Assembly: GCA_005881495.1 (NCBI GenBank)
Contig: VBHI01000311.1
Coordinates: forward strand, 4,982 to 68,981
From: Chloroflexota bacterium
GTDB taxonomy: Bacteria > Chloroflexota > Ktedonobacteria > Ktedonobacterales > Ktedonobacteraceae
DNA: 64,000 bases
Direction: 5' to 3'
A model generated the notes under the pieces. That model did no database searches, had not been told where the DNA came from, and saw nothing but the letters and a program-made list of their open reading frames with translations. Below are positions 61,521 to 64,000 of this stretch, one piece after another; the first letter of the stretch is position 1, and each line of letters begins with the position of its first letter. The position numbers and the translations under genes are program-made.

Positions 61521-62015
61521 TTAGATATCAATTGCTGCCAGGTCATGCATACCAAGCGAAAAGGAAATCTCGCCCCCGTGGTGTAGGTCATGCTCGATTA
61601 CATGCCAGATCACCCATTGGCGCGAGAATGAATAGGACTCTCCTCCACGTGTTCCACGGTAGATAAACTCCAGGTCGGCAGGAACCCAGTGTGCCAGCGC
61701 CTCCTGTATCACCAGCCAGGTTGCCTCAAACCCATGAACCAATTCAGCTGCACTGCGCACAGGCGCATCTTTTCTGTCCCAAACTTCAATTGCGCTCATA
61801 TCTGCTCCGCCCTCACCCATCAAAGAGTGAAACCACCTGGCACGTACTGCGATAATATGCGTGGCGATCTCTCCAATTGAGCGAAGGTGTGGAGCGGCAC
61901 GCAGGGCAAGCTGATCAGGCGAAAGTGGAGCGATGGCCCCGGTTAGCTGTTGCTGGTAGACATCCCAGCCATCGTAGAAGTGTGCTAGCGAAGCGTGATT
62001 TTCGGTCATATTCAT
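61521..62015 (-). CDS. DinB-family protein
   Basis: 164 residues, four-helix bundle: LAHFYDGWDVYQQQLTGAIA, LRSIGEIATHIIAVRARWFH, WLVIQEALAHWVP, QWVIWHVIEHDLHHGGEISF. Three His (in IATHI, and HVIEHDLHH) form the metal site typical of DinB/YfiT proteins, thiol or stress-related transferases of mostly unknown substrate. AGGAGG precedes the ATG. Confidence 0.9.
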   Translation of the reverse strand: MNMTENHASLAHFYDGWDVYQQQLTGAIAPLSPDQLALRAAPHLRSIGEIATHIIAVRARWFHSLMGEGGADMSAIEVWDRKDAPVRSAAELVHGFEATWLVIQEALAHWVPADLEFIYRGTRGGESYSFSRQWVIWHVIEHDLHHGGEISFSLGMHDLAAIDI

Positions 62016-62268
62016 ACCTCCTGGAATTTACTTTACCCCGATGACAGTTATTTCCTGAATTGTTCGGGAGTTGGTCCGGTCTCAACTCGTGCCCTGGCGA
62101 AACCAGCATTTAACAGTAAGTTTACCACGTCGTTTCCAGCATACACGTGGCATAACTCTGTTCCGTTTCCTCCGCCGGGCCACTTTTCTTTTCTCGCTCT
62201 CTACATTAAAAACCTGAACAAGCCAAACAAGAGAGTAGTGAAACCAGTTACAATTATCGTCAGTGCAC

Positions 62269-63258
62269 TTAGAATTGAAGTTTTTCTTTTTCATCTGATT
62301 TACCAAACAGGTAGATGAGACCCGGTTCAAGGCCTTGCTCCCAGGTTGCCCAATTATGTCCGCTCGGTCGCTCCTGGTAGCTATGTGAATACTTCTTATC
62401 TGCCAACATTGCAGCAAAGCGGCGGTTAGGGGCTAGCAACCACTCGATCAGACCAGTTTCCATATAAAAGCGTAAAGGTCTAAAAGATGTTTCGGCGAAT
62501 TGCTCAGTCAGCCACTCAGGATCGTGGTAATAGTTTCCTCCCTGAGGGTCAGCAGTAAAACACCCTGATTGACTCGCAACTTTCGTGAAAAGATGGGGAT
62601 TCCTCCATGCTAGCCATACTGAGACCATTCCTCCTAACGATGCGCCCCAAAGCCCCTGCTCAGAAGTGGCACCGTACCGATGATCAACAGCAGGTAAAAT
62701 TTCCTGGACTAAAAACGATTCATACTGCTCATTGAACCAATATTCTGTTTTGCGGTCGTGCGACTCAATCAAGACAAGACGTACAGGTTGGATTATATCT
62801 TGCTCTATAAGCGCTTCCGCAACTTCATGAAACTGCAATTTTCGGTAGAAAGCTTCTCCATCATGCACATAGACTGTCGCTTTTGGGGGGAGGGAAGGTT
62901 CATATACGTAGTATATCCGCTGGCTGGCAAAAACCCTAGAATCTATTATGTGGTCGTATACGCTCCCACTAAAAGTTTGAGGGTGTGGAGCCTTTATAAA
63001 AGGGTTATGGGGAAGGGTGACAGAGCGATGGTATTCATACCAGGGGTTCCTGGGCGTCTCAGAGTTCGTCGGATCGGCCATTGGTCGTTTATTGGCATCC
63101 ATAAAGGCGTACTCGACATAGGCCCCCTGGGGAAATTCGATGGTCATTGGCCTTGTAATAGGTAAGGGGGCTTCATCCCAATTGGTGAAATCACCTATTA
63201 GATACGCTGCATCTGGTGGTGGTGTAAATGTAACAAACCTATCCTGAATCTGAATCAC
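62269..63258 (-). CDS. Enterochelin-esterase-like alpha/beta hydrolase
   Basis: 329 residues. N-terminal beta-sandwich of the early-set/CBM48-like type (FVTFTPPPDAAYLIGDFTNW), then a Fes/esterase-D type hydrolase: YEPSLPPKATVYVHDGEAFY, nucleophile Ser in GLWGASLGGMVSVWLAWRNP, and His in ERPSGHNWATWEQGL. Likely hydrolyses a siderophore ester or another phenolic or acyl ester. No siderophore genes are adjacent. Catalytic Ser and His are present. Confidence 0.88.
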   Translation of the reverse strand: MIQIQDRFVTFTPPPDAAYLIGDFTNWDEAPLPITRPMTIEFPQGAYVEYAFMDANKRPMADPTNSETPRNPWYEYHRSVTLPHNPFIKAPHPQTFSGSVYDHIIDSRVFASQRIYYVYEPSLPPKATVYVHDGEAFYRKLQFHEVAEALIEQDIIQPVRLVLIESHDRKTEYWFNEQYESFLVQEILPAVDHRYGATSEQGLWGASLGGMVSVWLAWRNPHLFTKVASQSGCFTADPQGGNYYHDPEWLTEQFAETSFRPLRFYMETGLIEWLLAPNRRFAAMLADKKYSHSYQERPSGHNWATWEQGLEPGLIYLFGKSDEKEKLQF

Positions 63259-63470
63259 GATCTAGAAACCTCCGCAGGAGTGAATCCAAGTGTTTCTTAT
63301 TTCCTTGTTCCTTACGAATTTGGTCTTCTATACGATACTTTGAGAGTATATCATCAGTTAGGTATAGTTCTCTTTTCGTTGAATCAAAACTACCTTGCCT
63401 CATCCAGCAGGTACTTCGCTTCCTCCAGTGCAAACTTATAACAATAAGGTGGGCCATCGCAAAATGCATC

Positions 63471-63971
63471 ATGGAAAGCAGCTTGAGCATGATCCCACGT
63501 TCTTCCCATTTGCGCCATGTAAATACTGCTGCTGAGCTTCTTCCACCCAATGAGTCGGTGGAGATCGTTCGCCAGATGAAACTGCATAGGATGCTCAGCA
63601 GCATTGTGGGTGGCCCGCTTCCCAGTTCGATTGATCTTGCCAATGTGAGACGCGTACTCGACCTGGGTTGTGGAGGAGGCGATTGGGTGCTGGAGATGGC
63701 GTATCATTATCGGCAGATGCATGTGATTGGTATTGATCGCTCTCACGCAGTGGTGGAATATGCGCGCGCCCGGGCGGGGTCGCAAGGGATGGAGAATGCC
63801 AGTTTTGCCGCTTACGACTTTTTTCACCTGAGCGAGACGAGCTTTCCCTTAGAGAGTTTTGATTTGCTGCATCTCTCGTTTTTGACGGGGAGTATGCCTG
63901 TGACAGCTTTTCCCCAATTGGTGCGCGATGTGCGACGTCTCTGTCGTAGAGGCGATGGCTTACAGTATTGA
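63471..63971 (+). CDS. Class I SAM-dependent methyltransferase, C-terminus apparently cut by a frameshift
   Basis: 166 residues to a stop at 63971. SAM site VRRVLDLGCGGGDWVLEMAY, then HVIGIDRSHAVVEYAR and FDLLHLSFLTG. The last residues (CRRGDGLQY) replace the usual beta-strand after CRPGG, and the protein would lack the final strands (family about 270-300 residues), so a frameshift near 63950 is likely; the window ends 29 bases later and hides the rest. No good ribosome site before the ATG. Substrate unknown. Confidence 0.75.
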   Translation: MESSLSMIPRSSHLRHVNTAAELLPPNESVEIVRQMKLHRMLSSIVGGPLPSSIDLANVRRVLDLGCGGGDWVLEMAYHYRQMHVIGIDRSHAVVEYARARAGSQGMENASFAAYDFFHLSETSFPLESFDLLHLSFLTGSMPVTAFPQLVRDVRRLCRRGDGLQY

Positions 63972-64000
63972 GCCGTTTTTGTTGTCGATGGAGGTGACGA

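Noticed and set aside
63239..63643. Minus-strand frames near the esterase start and opposite the methyltransferase
   Set aside because: They are antisense to a plus-strand gene with a clear SAM-binding motif and show no domain.
1..64000. tRNA, rRNA and CRISPR arrays
   Set aside because: No T-arm/acceptor pattern, rRNA signature or regularly spaced repeat-spacer array was found by eye; a tRNAscan or CRISPR-finder run would settle this.

Overview
The window reads as a chromosomal segment of a Chloroflexota bacterium, most probably of the class Ktedonobacteria. This is an inference. It rests on membrane-anchored Ser/Thr kinases with Ala/Thr/Asn-rich linkers, an ECF41 sigma factor, a DprE1/DprE2-like pair, a CHAP protein, tandem rhomboids, and intergenic repeats built on GTAGGGGC and CACCCTGAGCG cores. 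Base composition is moderate, higher in the kdp block and lower in the flanking genes. No rRNA, tRNA or CRISPR array was seen.

Layout. 1-6.06 kb: kdpA (5' cut by the window), kdpB, kdpC (start region looks frameshifted), a KdpD sensor half without kinase, a 44-residue single-pass membrane protein, then a terminator; this is an ATP-driven K+ uptake operon. 6.1-8.5 kb: a CHAP protein and a TnpB-only IS200/IS605-type element whose right end lies on the stop codon of a MocR-type regulator. 8.5-17.2 kb: mocR diverging from an eIF2B-like protein, a GYD protein, yvcK, an apparently self-regulated padR, a TPR protein, a membrane protein, and a small-protein/nucleotidyltransferase pair resembling a toxin-antitoxin cassette. 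17.2-23.5 kb: nuoJKLMN, the membrane arm of complex I, without nuoA-I. 23.8-29.4 kb: a zinc-ribbon pseudokinase, a broken APC permease, and a Ser/Thr kinase containing a DnaJ-C-terminal-like segment.

29.6-35.0 kb is a thiamine region: a TPP riboswitch with terminator, then ATPase, permease and THI5/NMT1-like binding protein, and further on thiamine pyrophosphokinase, with an ECF41 sigma/F420-nitroreductase pair between. 35-45.3 kb: DprE1/E2-like genes, rlmB, rnhB, rplS, rpsT, an L,D-transpeptidase lipoprotein, a cystathionine gamma-synthase/lyase, an alpha/beta hydrolase and an anchored propeller-like protein. 45.3-46.0 kb is a repeat-rich gap. 46-52 kb: two rhomboids, two small membrane proteins, an MFS transporter, tatC and tatA. 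52.2-56.8 kb: an ECF sigma factor with an overlapping small gene, then acpP, nusB, an Asp23 protein, fabD, rpmF and a DUF177 protein. 57-64 kb: a rifampicin-phosphotransferase-like enzyme with its MarR regulator, a CDF metal exporter, a DinB protein, an enterochelin-esterase-like protein and a methyltransferase at the edge.

The most interesting points are the kinase/DnaJ-like fusion, the kdp-linked small membrane protein, the nucleotidyltransferase pair, the TnpB element ending on mocR, an interspersed hairpin repeat in both the kdp and nuo operons with a local 22-bp triplication, and a MarR gene whose only well-placed start is ATT. Coordinates were read by eye; family names are from recognised motifs, not database searches.
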